Assembly (NCBI GenBank): GCA_000435835.1 | Contig: FR883424.1 | Coordinates: forward strand, 1-43,369 | Reading direction: 5' to 3' | DNA: 43,369 nucleotides | Source: Clostridium sp. CAG:221 | Lineage (GTDB): Bacteria; Bacillota; Clostridia; Clostridiales; Clostridiaceae | Part shown: positions 8,406 through 17,246 of the stretch, one piece after another | Numbering within the stretch: the first letter of the stretch is position 1 | How the letters are laid out: every line of letters starts with the position of its first letter | Position numbers and translations under genes: made by a program | Notes under the pieces: model-generated | Databases searched by the model: none | What the model was told of the DNA's origin: nothing | Seen by the model: only the letters and a program-made list of their open reading frames with translations

Positions 8406-8413
8406 ACAGATTA

Positions 8414-8442
8414 ATTATACAGATTCAAATTATTATTGTAAA
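8414..8442 (-). promoter_or_regulatory. Sigma-A-type promoter of gltX
   Basis: TTTACA, 17 bases, then TATAAT with a TG two bases before it. It is placed so that transcription begins just before T-box Stem I. Confidence 0.8.
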
Positions 8443-8500
8443 GTATTTCTCTTATGTATAACTGTTATAACATTATACACTAAATATATATTTTAATAAT

Positions 8501-8551
8501 AAAAAATAAATTGAGCTTAAATTATCTCTGTTATAGATAATTTAAGCTCAA
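8501..8551 (-). terminator. Terminator of the purine permease gene
   Basis: A 17-bp perfect stem starting TTGAGCTTAAATTATCT, with a T-rich run on the minus strand, 17 bases past the permease stop codon. Confidence 0.9.
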
Positions 8552-8568
8552 TTTTTATAAACAAAACT

Positions 8569-9873
8569 CTATCTTATAGCAAAATATACTATAAATAATA
8601 ATGATAATACATACATTACTGGATGAACCTTTTTAGCTTTTCCTTTAAATATCATTAAAATAACATATGTTAAAAATCCGCAAGCAATTCCTTCACCAAT
8701 GCTATATGTTAATGGCATTAATAAAATAGTTAAGAATGATGGAATAGCTATTTCTGCTCTTTCCCATTCTATTTCCTTAAGTGAAGAACACATTAATGAT
8801 CCAACTATAATAAGTGCTGGTGCTGTAACTGCTGATGTTATTACTGTAAGTAATGGTGAGAAGAATAATGAAACTAAGAATAATCCTCCAACTACCACAC
8901 TTGAAAATCCTGTTTTTGCTCCAACAGAAGCCCCTGATAATGATTCAACATATGATGTTGTATTAGTTGTACCAAATATTGACCCTATACATGTAGCCAC
9001 TGAATCAGCCAACAATGCCTTTGAACCATTTTCTATAGAACCATCTTTTTTAAGAAGTCCAACCTTTGAACCAACAGCCACTAATGTTCCTGCTGTATCA
9101 AAGAAATCCATAAATAAGAAAGTAAATATTACAAGAATCATTTCTGGATTAAATATATTCCCTATATTCTTAATAGCAGCTCCAAAAGTAGGTGCCATTG
9201 ATGGTGGCATTGATACTACTGATGTTGGCATATCAATAAGTCCTGTTATCATACCCACAATTGCTGTTAAAGTCATACCTAAGAAGATTGCTATTTTAGA
9301 ACCTCTAACCATAAATATTGAAATTGCTATAACACCAAATATAGAAAGTAAGACTGTAGGATCTGTTAAATCACCAAGACCTACAAAAGTTGCTGAATTA
9401 GCTACTACTATTCCTGCATTTTTTAATCCTATAAAAGCAATGAATAATCCTATTCCTGCACTTACTGCAAACTTTAAATTAGTTGGTATAGCTTTAATAA
9501 TCATTTCTCTTAAACCAGTTGCTGATATTATTAAGAATATAATTCCTGAAGCTAACACACCTGATAATGCTACTTCCCACTTAATACCCATTCCTAAACA
9601 TACGCTATATGCAAAGAATGCATTTAAACCAACACCTGGTGCTAATCCCATTGGGAAGTTTGCAAAGATACCCATTATAAGTGTTCCTAAAGCTGCTGCA
9701 AGTCCTGTAGCTACAAATACACTACCTTGTGGCATACCAGCTTCTGCAAGTACACTAGGAATTAAGAATAACGCATAGGCCATTGTTAAAAATGTAGTTA
9801 TACCACCTATGGTTTCACTTTTAAGATTTGTTTCTTTTTCTTTAAATTTGAAATAATTTGATAAGAATTCCAT
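8569..9873 (-). CDS. pbuG: Guanine/hypoxanthine permease (NCS2, AzgA/PbuG group)
   Basis: Integral membrane proton-coupled purine importer. The 434 residues contain about a dozen hydrophobic segments. The N-terminal motif GGITTFLTMAYALFLIPSVL and the later segments GLNAFFAYSVC, MDFFDTAGTLVAV and GTTNTTSYVESLSGA are characteristic of the AzgA-like branch of NCS2 carriers. The start is set at ATG 9873 because GGAGG lies eight bases upstream; an ATG five codons earlier overlaps that site. A guanine-class riboswitch in the leader supports guanine/hypoxanthine, not uracil or xanthine, as substrate. It is a single-gene unit with its own promoter and terminator. Confidence 0.92.
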   Translation of the reverse strand: MEFLSNYFKFKEKETNLKSETIGGITTFLTMAYALFLIPSVLAEAGMPQGSVFVATGLAAALGTLIMGIFANFPMGLAPGVGLNAFFAYSVCLGMGIKWEVALSGVLASGIIFLIISATGLREMIIKAIPTNLKFAVSAGIGLFIAFIGLKNAGIVVANSATFVGLGDLTDPTVLLSIFGVIAISIFMVRGSKIAIFLGMTLTAIVGMITGLIDMPTSVVSMPPSMAPTFGAAIKNIGNIFNPEMILVIFTFLFMDFFDTAGTLVAVGSKVGLLKKDGSIENGSKALLADSVATCIGSIFGTTNTTSYVESLSGASVGAKTGFSSVVVGGLFLVSLFFSPLLTVITSAVTAPALIIVGSLMCSSLKEIEWERAEIAIPSFLTILLMPLTYSIGEGIACGFLTYVILMIFKGKAKKVHPVMYVLSLLFIVYFAIR

Positions 9874-9921
9874 AATTTGTTCCTCCATGCATTTTACTTT
9901 ACAACCGAATATCGCATGATA

Positions 9922-9998
9922 TGAGGAAAAAGATATGTATTATATTAATAGAATTTATACTGTATGTATTTATGTATAAATATTAAATCCATATCGTA
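9922..9998 (-). terminator. Riboswitch-controlled terminator of pbuG
   Basis: On the minus strand GATATG (3' part of P1 and beyond) pairs with CATATC, and ATTTATAC with GTATAAAT further in, followed by TTTTT. Overlap with the P1 region indicates a transcription-off switch when guanine is bound. Confidence 0.75.
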
Positions 9999-10059
9999 GT
10001 CAAATCATTTATGGTGATTTGGTAGAAACTTCCGGACCATATTTCCGGTATTATACGAA
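9993..10059 (-). promoter_or_regulatory. Guanine-class purine riboswitch
   Basis: The minus strand shows TATAAT, then ATATGG, AGTTTCTACC, CCATAAA and GACTACG in the expected order and spacing. The specificity base is C (GACTACG), which pairs with guanine or hypoxanthine; the adenine class has T there. P1 is TCGTA with TACGA. Confidence 0.95.
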
Positions 10060-10087
10060 CATTCGATTGTATTTTACTATAAAACAT

Positions 10088-10116
10088 ATGATAATATATT
10101 TTTTATAGCTTGTCTA
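10088..10116 (-). promoter_or_regulatory. Probable promoter of pbuG
   Basis: TAGACA, 17 bases, TATCAT on the minus strand, about 30 bases ahead of the guanine aptamer. Both boxes deviate by two bases or fewer from consensus. Confidence 0.6.
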
Positions 10117-10148
10117 CCCATAATTTTATACTTTTATTCCTTTATATG

Positions 10149-10195
10149 AAAAAGGCATTAGATGTTAAATACTTTTTAACTTCTAATGCCTTTTT
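10149..10195. terminator. Bidirectional terminator
   Basis: A 21-bp near-perfect stem beginning AAAAAGGCATTAGA around a short loop, with T runs on both exits. It ends the ybjQ unit on the minus strand. Confidence 0.85.
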
Positions 10196-10226
10196 ACATG
10201 ATAATTTTTTATATTATTTATTATAA

Positions 10227-10376
10227 TTAATATTCTTTATACTTCTTATGTTTTTCTTTTTCTATCTTTTTTTCTTTAATCCTACTTGCTATAGCCCATA
10301 TTATCATTGCTATTGATCCTATAGCTGTAAGTATCCAAAAGCCAATGTATAATATAATAATCCATGTTTCATTCAA
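10227..10376 (-). CDS. Small membrane protein, 49 residues, TTG start
   Basis: I do not recognise a family. The product has one long hydrophobic stretch (residues 5-31, IIILYIGFWILTAIGSIAM onward) followed by a highly basic tail of about 18 residues rich in Lys and Glu. It is probably a single-pass or hairpin protein with a cytoplasmic C-terminus. No ATG is in frame. The start is taken as TTG at 10376 because AAAGGAG lies nine bases upstream. It is 16 bases downstream of ybjQ and is followed by a terminator, so the two form an operon. Confidence 0.65.
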   Translation of the reverse strand: MNETWIIILYIGFWILTAIGSIAMIIWAIASRIKEKKIEKEKHKKYKEY

Positions 10377-10392
10377 AATACATTACTCCTTT

Positions 10393-10707
10393 TTATTCCA
10401 CTACTACTGCTGTACCATAAGCCACCATTTCTGCTGCTCCTGCTGCTACAGCAGAAGACATTAACTTCATTCCTATAATTGCATTGGCTCCCATAGCTTC
10501 TGCCTCATCAACCATTCTTCCAATAGCTATTTGTCTTGCTTCTGTAAGCATATCATTATATCCTGACATTTCTCCACCTACAAGGTTTTTAAAAGAAGCA
10601 GTTATATCACGTCCAATATTTTTACATCTTACAGTACTACCTTTTACTAAGCCTTTAACTTCTTTAATTTCTTTTCCTGGAACATTTTCTATTGTTAATA
10701 TTATCAT
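10393..10707 (-). CDS. YbjQ/UPF0145 family protein
   Basis: 104-residue protein matching the YbjQ (DUF74, putative heavy-metal-binding) family: the N-terminal VPGKEIKEVKGLVKGSTV segment, the central R-x-I-A-x-x-RMVDEAEAMGANAI motif and the closing AYGTAVVVE strand. Members form pentamers in solved structures; the biological role is unknown. It has a near-consensus promoter about 70 bases upstream and is cotranscribed with a 49-residue membrane protein, which may be a partner (inference). Confidence 0.88.
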   Translation of the reverse strand: MIILTIENVPGKEIKEVKGLVKGSTVRCKNIGRDITASFKNLVGGEMSGYNDMLTEARQIAIGRMVDEAEAMGANAIIGMKLMSSAVAAGAAEMVAYGTAVVVE

Positions 10708-10773
10708 AATTATTACCCCTCTCCATACCGTTCTCTTAATCTCTTTAAGAGTTATTTATTAACCTTTAATATG

Positions 10774-10802
10774 ATAATATACTATATTAAAAAGATTGTC
10801 AA
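10774..10802 (-). promoter_or_regulatory. Sigma-A-type promoter of ybjQ
   Basis: TTGACA, 17 bases, TATTAT on the minus strand. The transcript leader contains a small CTCTTAA/TTAAGAG hairpin at 10733-10751. Confidence 0.8.
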
Positions 10803-10926
10803 TAATCTTTTCCATTTTTTGTTTAATATTATACTATATATCCATCCATTTTTTGTCAATTATTATGTATTTTATATTATAGACAATTATTACTTAGATT
10901 AAACTTTCAAATATATGAGGAAAAAG

Positions 10927-10957
10927 AAAAACTCCTCAACTTTGAGGAGTTTTTTTA
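10927..10957. terminator. Terminator of the ilv/leu operon
   Basis: AAAAACTCCTCAA pairs with TTGAGGAGTTTTT, with T runs on both sides. It lies 38 bases past the ilvC stop codon. Confidence 0.9.
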
Positions 10958-10994
10958 CCGTCATTTTTCATTCTTAATTCTTAATTTTTAATTC

Positions 10995-11999
10995 TTAATC
11001 TAGTTTCTTTGTGTCTATCCAAGACATCATTTCCCTAAGTTCTTTACCTACTTTTTCTATTGGATGCTCTGCTTCCATTCTTCTCATAGCATTAAATGTA
11101 GGTCTTCCAACTTGATTTTCAAGAAGCCACTTCTTAGCAAATGTTCCATCTTGAATTTCAGTTAAAACTTGTTTCATTTCCTTCTTAGTTTCATCAGTAA
11201 TTATTCTGCTACCAGTTACATAATCACCATATTCAGCTGTATCAGAAATTGAATATCTCATGGCAGCCATACCACCTTGATACATTAAATCTACAATAAG
11301 CTTCATTTCATGCATACATTCAAAATAAGCATTTTCTGGTGCATATCCTGCTTCAACTAAAGTTTCAAAACCAGCCTTAATTAAAGCTGTAACTCCTCCA
11401 CAAAGAACTGCTTGTTCGCCAAATAAATCTGTTTCTGTTTCATCTTTAAATGTAGTTTCAAGAACACCGGCTCTTGCTCCACCTATACCATTTGCATAAG
11501 CTAATGCTAAATCCTTAGCCTTTCCTGAATAATCTTGTTCTACAGCTATCAAACAAGGAACTCCTGAACCTTCAGTATAAGTTCTTCTTACCATATGTCC
11601 TGGTCCCTTTGGAGCTATCATAAATACATCAACATTTGAAGGAGGTACTATTTGCTTAAAGTGAATATTAAATCCATGAGCAAATACTAAAGCATTTCCC
11701 TCTTCTAAGTATGGTGCAATTTCTTCTCTATATAATTTTGCTTGCTTTTCATCTGGTACTAATATCATTATAATATCAGCTTTTTTAGCTGCTTCTGCAG
11801 TTGTAGCAACTTCTAACCCTGCTTCTTTTACCTTATCCCATGATTTACTTCCTTCATATAATCCTACAACTACATCTACTCCACTTTCATGTAAGTTTAA
11901 TGCATGGGCATGTCCTTGGCTACCAAAACCAATTACTGCTACCTTCTTTCCTTGTAATAATCCTAAATTAGTATCCTTCTCATAAAACATCTTTGCCAT
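10995..11999 (-). CDS. ilvC: Ketol-acid reductoisomerase
   Basis: Mg- and NADPH-dependent isomeroreductase, the second common step of valine and isoleucine synthesis. At 334 residues it is the short class I form. The Rossmann motif GFGSQGHAHALNL is near residue 25, and HGFNI, PKGPGH, DETETDLFGEQ and CMHEMKLIVDL carry the known metal and substrate residues. ATG 11999 is chosen because GGAGGG lies six bases upstream; the TTG five codons before is part of that site. It is the last gene of the operon, 16 bases after ilvB. Confidence 0.95.
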   Translation of the reverse strand: MAKMFYEKDTNLGLLQGKKVAVIGFGSQGHAHALNLHESGVDVVVGLYEGSKSWDKVKEAGLEVATTAEAAKKADIIMILVPDEKQAKLYREEIAPYLEEGNALVFAHGFNIHFKQIVPPSNVDVFMIAPKGPGHMVRRTYTEGSGVPCLIAVEQDYSGKAKDLALAYANGIGGARAGVLETTFKDETETDLFGEQAVLCGGVTALIKAGFETLVEAGYAPENAYFECMHEMKLIVDLMYQGGMAAMRYSISDTAEYGDYVTGSRIITDETKKEMKQVLTEIQDGTFAKKWLLENQVGRPTFNAMRRMEAEHPIEKVGKELREMMSWIDTKKLD

Positions 12000-12015
12000 T
12001 TTTATACCCTCCAAT

Positions 12016-13692
12016 TTATAATTTAATATCTTCTTTACTGATAATTTTATTTATTGGCGCCCCCGGTGCAACCATCGGGAACACCATATCATCACTATCA
12101 ATTTTGTAATCTATAATTACAGGCCCATCAGTGGCTAATGCCTTTTCTAGTACCTCCTGTAACTCTTCTGGCTTTTCTACCCTAAAACCAGTTCCGCCAA
12201 AAGCTTCTGCCAATTTCACAAAATCAGTTGCTCTATTTAATGTTGTTTCAGCATATCTACATTCATAAAATAAGCTTTGCCATTGTCTAACCATTCCTAA
12301 AGCATTATTATTCATCACTATTACTTTTACAGGAATCTTAAAATTAACTGCTGTGGCAAATTCATTACAATCCATGCCAAAGCTACCATCTCCAGCAATA
12401 TTAAATACTACAGCCTTAGGATTTGCCACTTGTGCACCAATGGATGCACCCATTCCAAATCCCATAGTTCCAAGGCCGCCTGAACTTATAAATGTCCTTG
12501 GCTTATAGAATTTATAATTTTGAGCTGTCCACATCTGATGTTGTCCAACTTCTGTGGTGATAATAAAATTACCCTTATCCATTTTATTTAATAAAGTAAA
12601 TAAATATTCTGGTGTAAGGATTCCTTCTTTAACTACTTCCTTATTATTTAATGCTTTAAGCTCATTCATTTTATTTATCCATGCTATATTTTCTTTTTCA
12701 TTTATCATTGGAATTAATTTATTTAGAACTTCCTTTATATCACCTATGATATAGGAATCTACTTTAACGTTTTTATTTATCTCTGCAGGATCTATATCTA
12801 TTTGAATTACTCTAGCATTCTTTACATGATTTTTATGACTTATTACTCTATCACTAAATCTTGCTCCTAAAGCAATAATCAAATCACAACTGGTAGCCAA
12901 GAGATTTGAAGCTTTAGTACCATGCATTCCAATCATTCCTGTATATAATCTATGATCATTAGGAATAGATCCTATACCCATAAGACTAGTTGCCACTGGT
13001 GCATTTATTTTTTCTGCCAAAGCTAAAACTTCCTTTTCTGCATTGGAACTTAATATACCTCCACCTGCATAAATAAAAGGATTTTCACTTTCATTGATAA
13101 ATTCTACAAAGTCTTCTAGAGAACTTATATTTATGGTTTGTAAGCTTTTTTCTCTTTTCTTAGGCTCCATCTTTGTATAATTATACTTTTCTGCTGTTAT
13201 ATCCTTAGGAATATCAATAAGTACTGGACCTGGACGTCCTGATGAAGCAATATAAAAAGCTTCATTAACTATTTTTTGTAGTTCCTTTATATCTTTAACT
13301 ATATAATTATGCTTAGTTATAGGCATTGTAATGCCTGTGATATCTACTTCTTGAAAACTATCTTTTCCAAGTAAAGGCCTTGTAACATTACCTGTAATTG
13401 CAACCATAGGCGTTGAATCCATATAAGCTGTAGCAATTCCTGTAACCAAATTTGTTGCTCCTGGCCCTGAGGTTGCTATACATACACCAACTTTACCTGT
13501 TGACCTGGCATATCCATCAGCTGCATGAGCTGCACCTTGTTCATGACAAGTTAAAATATGCCTTATTTTATCGCTTTTCTTAAATAATGCGTCATATATA
13601 TTTAAAACTGCCCCACCTGGATAACCGAATACAGTATCAACGCCATTATCTATCAGCGAATTCACCAAAATTTCAGCACCAGTCAATAACAC
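12016..13692 (-). CDS. ilvB: Acetolactate synthase large subunit
   Basis: TPP- and FAD-dependent catalytic subunit forming acetolactate or acetohydroxybutyrate. The 558 residues hold the three TPP-enzyme domains: HEQGAAHAADGYARSTG (catalytic Glu) near 50, the central FAD-binding domain, and the TPP-Mg motif GDGSFGMD...NN near 430. It starts with GTG after a GGGGGGG run eight bases upstream; no ATG is in frame there. The gap to ilvD holds a palindromic repeat. Its regulatory partner is IlvN, encoded at the head of this operon. Confidence 0.95.
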   Translation of the reverse strand: MLLTGAEILVNSLIDNGVDTVFGYPGGAVLNIYDALFKKSDKIRHILTCHEQGAAHAADGYARSTGKVGVCIATSGPGATNLVTGIATAYMDSTPMVAITGNVTRPLLGKDSFQEVDITGITMPITKHNYIVKDIKELQKIVNEAFYIASSGRPGPVLIDIPKDITAEKYNYTKMEPKKREKSLQTINISSLEDFVEFINESENPFIYAGGGILSSNAEKEVLALAEKINAPVATSLMGIGSIPNDHRLYTGMIGMHGTKASNLLATSCDLIIALGARFSDRVISHKNHVKNARVIQIDIDPAEINKNVKVDSYIIGDIKEVLNKLIPMINEKENIAWINKMNELKALNNKEVVKEGILTPEYLFTLLNKMDKGNFIITTEVGQHQMWTAQNYKFYKPRTFISSGGLGTMGFGMGASIGAQVANPKAVVFNIAGDGSFGMDCNEFATAVNFKIPVKVIVMNNNALGMVRQWQSLFYECRYAETTLNRATDFVKLAEAFGGTGFRVEKPEELQEVLEKALATDGPVIIDYKIDSDDMVFPMVAPGAPINKIISKEDIKL

Positions 13693-13712
13693 ATAAATCG
13701 CCCCCCCTTTAG

Positions 13713-13842
13713 TTAATGATGAATGATGAATTACGAATTATGAATTAATGATGAAACTCGAAGAGTTTCTGAAAATATATTTCTAAACTCCTTTAAAGGA
13801 GTTTATTCCTCAATTCATCATTCATCACTTGTCATTCATCAT
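13713..13842. repeat. Palindromic repeat copy 3 (ilvD-ilvB gap)
   Basis: The left inner hairpin is AAACTC-GAA-GAGTTT and the right one is AAACTCC-TTTAA-GGAGTTT, between outer arms of GATGAATGATGAATTA type. It fills almost the whole gap between ilvD and ilvB. Confidence 0.9.
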
Positions 13843-15500
13843 TATTTATAAACTGCTCCTGTGCTGGCTGAACTTATTAGCTTAGCATATCTTGCAAGAT
13901 ATCCTTCCTTAATTTTAGGTTCAACTTTTACAAGATTCTTCTTTCTTTCTTCTAATACCTCTTTATCAACTAATAATTCTAGCTTACCATTATTTATATC
14001 TATGGAAATTATGTCGCCATCTTCTACTAAAGCAATTACTCCACCTTCTGCTGCTTCTGGAGATACATGTCCTATTGATGCTCCCCTTGTGGCTCCACTA
14101 AACCTTCCATCTGTAATAAGTGCAACTGATTTATCAAGCCCCATTCCTGATATAGCAGATGTTGGTGAAAGCATTTCTCTCATACCAGGACCACCTTTTG
14201 GACCTTCATATCTTATTACAATAACATCTCCTGCCACTATCTTATTATTAAATATAGCTTCTACAGCTTCCTCTTCTGAATTAAATACTTTAGCTGGTCC
14301 TTCATGAACTAACATTTCAGGAAGTACTGCTGATCTCTTTACTACAGCTCCATCTACTGCTAAATTTCCTCTTAGTACAGCTATACCACCTGTTTTGCTA
14401 TATGGCTTTTCCACATGCTTTATAACATCATAATTTAATACTTTTTTATCTTTAATATTTTCGCCTATGGTATTACCTGTAGCTGTAATGCACTCTAAAT
14501 CTATTAAATCTTTTTTACTTAATTCATTAATAACTGCAGATATTCCACCTGCTTCATATAAATCTTGAATATGAATATTTGATGCTGGTGCTAACTTACA
14601 AAGATTTGGCACCTTTGATGACATTTCATTTATAATATCTAAATTCATTTCTAGTTTTGCTTCATTTGCTATAGCTGTTAAATGTAATACGCTATTTGTT
14701 GAACATCCTAAAGCCATATCTACAGTAAGTGCATTTCTAATAGACTTTTCATTTACTATATCTCTTGGTTTTATATCATTTTTTAATAAATTCATAACTG
14801 CCATTCCAGCATGTTTAGCAAGTATTATCCTTTCTGAATAAACTGCTGGAATAGTTCCATTGCCTGGAAGCCCTAATCCTAGAACTTCTGTAAGGCAATT
14901 CATTGAATTAGCTGTAAACATTCCTGAACATGAACCACATGTTGGACATGACTTACATTCCAACTCTTTTAACTCTTCTTTAGTCATTTTCCCACTTTCC
15001 ACAGAACCTACTGCTTCAAATAGTGTTGATAATGATACTGCCTCGCCGTTATATTTACCTGCTAACATTGGTCCTCCACTAACAAATACTGAAGGTATAT
15101 TAAGCCTTAATGCAGCCATTATCATTCCTGGTACAATCTTATCGCAATTAGGAATAAATACTAAAGCATCAAAACCATGAGCTTTCACCATACATTCAAC
15201 ACTATCTGCTATTAATTCTCTTGTAGCTAATGAATACTTCATACCTTCGTGACCCATAGCTATTCCATCACATACTCCTATGGTTGGAAATACTAATGGA
15301 GTTCCTCCACTGATAAGTACACCCTTTTTAGTTGCTTCAACAATCTTGTCTAAATTAATATGTCCAGGTATTATATCATTTTGTGATGTTACTATTCCTA
15401 TAAGGGGTCTTTCTAACTCTTCGTCACTTAACCCTATTGCTTTAAAAAGAGCTCTATGTGGTGCTCTTCCTATACCCTTTTTAACCATATCGCTTCTCAT
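13842..15500 (-). CDS. ilvD: Dihydroxy-acid dehydratase
   Basis: Fe-S enzyme making the 2-oxo acids of valine and isoleucine from dihydroxy acids. The 552 residues are full length. Cluster cysteines are in FIPNCDKIVPGM (around 120) and CPTCGSCSGMF (around 190). The GGPGMREMLSPTSAISG segment and DGRFSGATRG near the C-terminus are family signatures. The start MRSDMVKKG is preceded by AGGTG. It begins 12 bases after leuB ends. Confidence 0.95.
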   Translation of the reverse strand: MRSDMVKKGIGRAPHRALFKAIGLSDEELERPLIGIVTSQNDIIPGHINLDKIVEATKKGVLISGGTPLVFPTIGVCDGIAMGHEGMKYSLATRELIADSVECMVKAHGFDALVFIPNCDKIVPGMIMAALRLNIPSVFVSGGPMLAGKYNGEAVSLSTLFEAVGSVESGKMTKEELKELECKSCPTCGSCSGMFTANSMNCLTEVLGLGLPGNGTIPAVYSERIILAKHAGMAVMNLLKNDIKPRDIVNEKSIRNALTVDMALGCSTNSVLHLTAIANEAKLEMNLDIINEMSSKVPNLCKLAPASNIHIQDLYEAGGISAVINELSKKDLIDLECITATGNTIGENIKDKKVLNYDVIKHVEKPYSKTGGIAVLRGNLAVDGAVVKRSAVLPEMLVHEGPAKVFNSEEEAVEAIFNNKIVAGDVIVIRYEGPKGGPGMREMLSPTSAISGMGLDKSVALITDGRFSGATRGASIGHVSPEAAEGGVIALVEDGDIISIDINNGKLELLVDKEVLEERKKNLVKVEPKIKEGYLARYAKLISSASTGAVYK

Positions 15501-15512
15501 TTACATTCACCT

Positions 15513-16592
15513 CTATACCTTGCTTAATCTTTCAATAACTAGTTGTCCCATTTTTCTTGTACCAACAAGAGTTGTACCTTCACTATAAATATCTTTAGTA
15601 CTATAACCATCTTCTAGTACTTTAACTACAGCATTTTCAATTGCCTTAGCTTCTTCTTCTAAATTGAAACTATATCTAAGCATCATAGCTACTGATAATA
15701 TTGTTGCTAAAGGATTAGCTATATCCATTCCTGCAATATCTGGTGCTGAACCATGAATAGGTTCATACATTCCTAACTTGCCCTCTCCTAAAGATGCTGA
15801 TGGCAACATTCCTATAGACCCTGTTATCATGGAAGCTTCATCTGATAAGATATCACCAAACATATTTGAAGTAACTATCACATCAAATTGTGCTGGATTT
15901 CTCACAAGTTGCATTGATGCATTATCTATATACATATGATTTAGTTTTACTTCCTCATATTCTTTAGAAACTTCAATTACTGTTTCCCTCCATAGCCTTG
16001 AACTTTCTAAAACATTTGCCTTATCTACACTAGTTACCTTCTTATTTCTCTTCATAGCAGTTTCAAAAGCAATTTTAGCAATTCTTCTTACTTCTTCTTT
16101 ATTATACTTTTCTGTATCGAAAGCAGCTTCTACACCATCTTCAACCATTCTTCCTCGTCTACCAAAATAAATTCCTCCAGTAAGCTCTCTTACTACAGCT
16201 ATATCTATTCCATCCTTAATCACTTCTTCTTTAAGTGGAGATGCATCTCTTAATGGCTTATAAAGAAGAGCAGGTCTTAAATTGCAGTAAAGGTTCAATC
16301 CTTCCCTTAAACCAAGTAAAGCTTGTTCTGGTCTTACTTTAGCAGTAGTATTATCCCATTTATATCCTCCTACAGCACCAAGTAACACTGCATCACTACT
16401 TTCACAAAGCTTTAAAGTTTCATCTGGCAAAGGAACTCCTACTTCATCAATTGCACAGCCTCCTGCTAAAGCATATTTTATTTGAAATTTATGATTAAAT
16501 TCTTCTCCAATTTTCTGTAATATAAGTGCAGCCTCCCTAACAACTTCTGGTCCTATACCATCTCCTGGTATTGCTGCTATTGTATAATTCAT
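15513..16592 (-). CDS. leuB: 3-isopropylmalate dehydrogenase
   Basis: NAD-dependent oxidative decarboxylase of the leucine branch. The 359-residue protein opens with AAIPGDGIGPEVV and has the substrate arginines in EQALLGLREGLNLYCNLRPA. VRELTGGIYFG is at about 134-144, and TSNMFGDILSDEAS carries the metal aspartates. GGGGGCGC precedes the ATG. A palindromic repeat separates it from leuD. Confidence 0.95.
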   Translation of the reverse strand: MNYTIAAIPGDGIGPEVVREAALILQKIGEEFNHKFQIKYALAGGCAIDEVGVPLPDETLKLCESSDAVLLGAVGGYKWDNTTAKVRPEQALLGLREGLNLYCNLRPALLYKPLRDASPLKEEVIKDGIDIAVVRELTGGIYFGRRGRMVEDGVEAAFDTEKYNKEEVRRIAKIAFETAMKRNKKVTSVDKANVLESSRLWRETVIEVSKEYEEVKLNHMYIDNASMQLVRNPAQFDVIVTSNMFGDILSDEASMITGSIGMLPSASLGEGKLGMYEPIHGSAPDIAGMDIANPLATILSVAMMLRYSFNLEEEAKAIENAVVKVLEDGYSTKDIYSEGTTLVGTRKMGQLVIERLSKV

Positions 16593-16608
16593 AAAAGCGC
16601 CCCCTTTG

Positions 16609-16747
16609 TTAATGATGAATGATAAGTGATGAATGATGAATTAATGATGAAACTCGAAGAGTTTCTGAAGAAATATTTTTTTAAACTCTGTGAGTTTATT
16701 CCAAAATTCATAATTCATCATTCATCATTCATAATAGTTCATAATTA
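16609..16747. repeat. Palindromic repeat copy 4 (leuD-leuB gap)
   Basis: The left inner hairpin is AAACTC-GAA-GAGTTT and the right one is AAACTC-TGT-GAGTTT, flanked by GATGAATGATGAATTA and its complement. It abuts the leuD stop codon and fills the gap. Confidence 0.9.
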
Positions 16748-17230
16748 TTAATTCTTGATGTAATTAATAAGTCCATTGCTATTGATAATATTTTGCATAA
16801 ATTCTGGGAAAGGTTCTCCTTTGTAATTTTCATTTTTAGTGATATTTTTTATGATTCCACTGTTAAAATCTATTTCTAATTCATCCCCGTCTTCTATAGC
16901 TTTTGCCGCTTCATCACACTCAATAATAGGTAATCCTATATTTATTGAATTTCTAAAAAATATCCTAGCAAAGGTAGATGCTATTACACAGCTTATTCCA
17001 CTTGACTTTATAGCTAGCGGTGCATGTTCTCTTGATGAACCACAACCAAAATTCTTTTTTGCAACGATTATATCCCCATTATTAACTTTCTTTGCAAAAT
17101 TTTTATCTATATCTTCCATACAGTGGATTGCCAACTCTTTAGGATCCGCTGTATTTAAATACCTTGCTGGTATTATTACATCTGTATCTACATTGTCCCC
17201 ATATTTAAAAACTCTGCCTCTTGCTTTCAT
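16748..17230 (-). CDS. leuD: 3-isopropylmalate dehydratase small subunit
   Basis: Swivel-domain subunit that pairs with LeuC to isomerise 2-isopropylmalate to 3-isopropylmalate. The 160 residues include YGDNVDTDVIIPARYLN at the start and NFGCGSSREHAPLAIK around 60-75, the substrate-binding signature. It is the shorter type found with archaeal-like LeuCD pairs. It follows leuC after 16 bases. Confidence 0.95.
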   Translation of the reverse strand: MKARGRVFKYGDNVDTDVIIPARYLNTADPKELAIHCMEDIDKNFAKKVNNGDIIVAKKNFGCGSSREHAPLAIKSSGISCVIASTFARIFFRNSINIGLPIIECDEAAKAIEDGDELEIDFNSGIIKNITKNENYKGEPFPEFMQNIINSNGLINYIKN

Positions 17231-17246
17231 TTAATAACCCCCATTT

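Noticed and set aside
8699..9778. Open frame of 359 codons on the plus strand opposite pbuG
   Set aside because: It is a mirror of a membrane protein gene. The translation is Pro/Thr/Ile-rich without motifs, it has no ribosome binding site, and pbuG on the other strand has full family homology.
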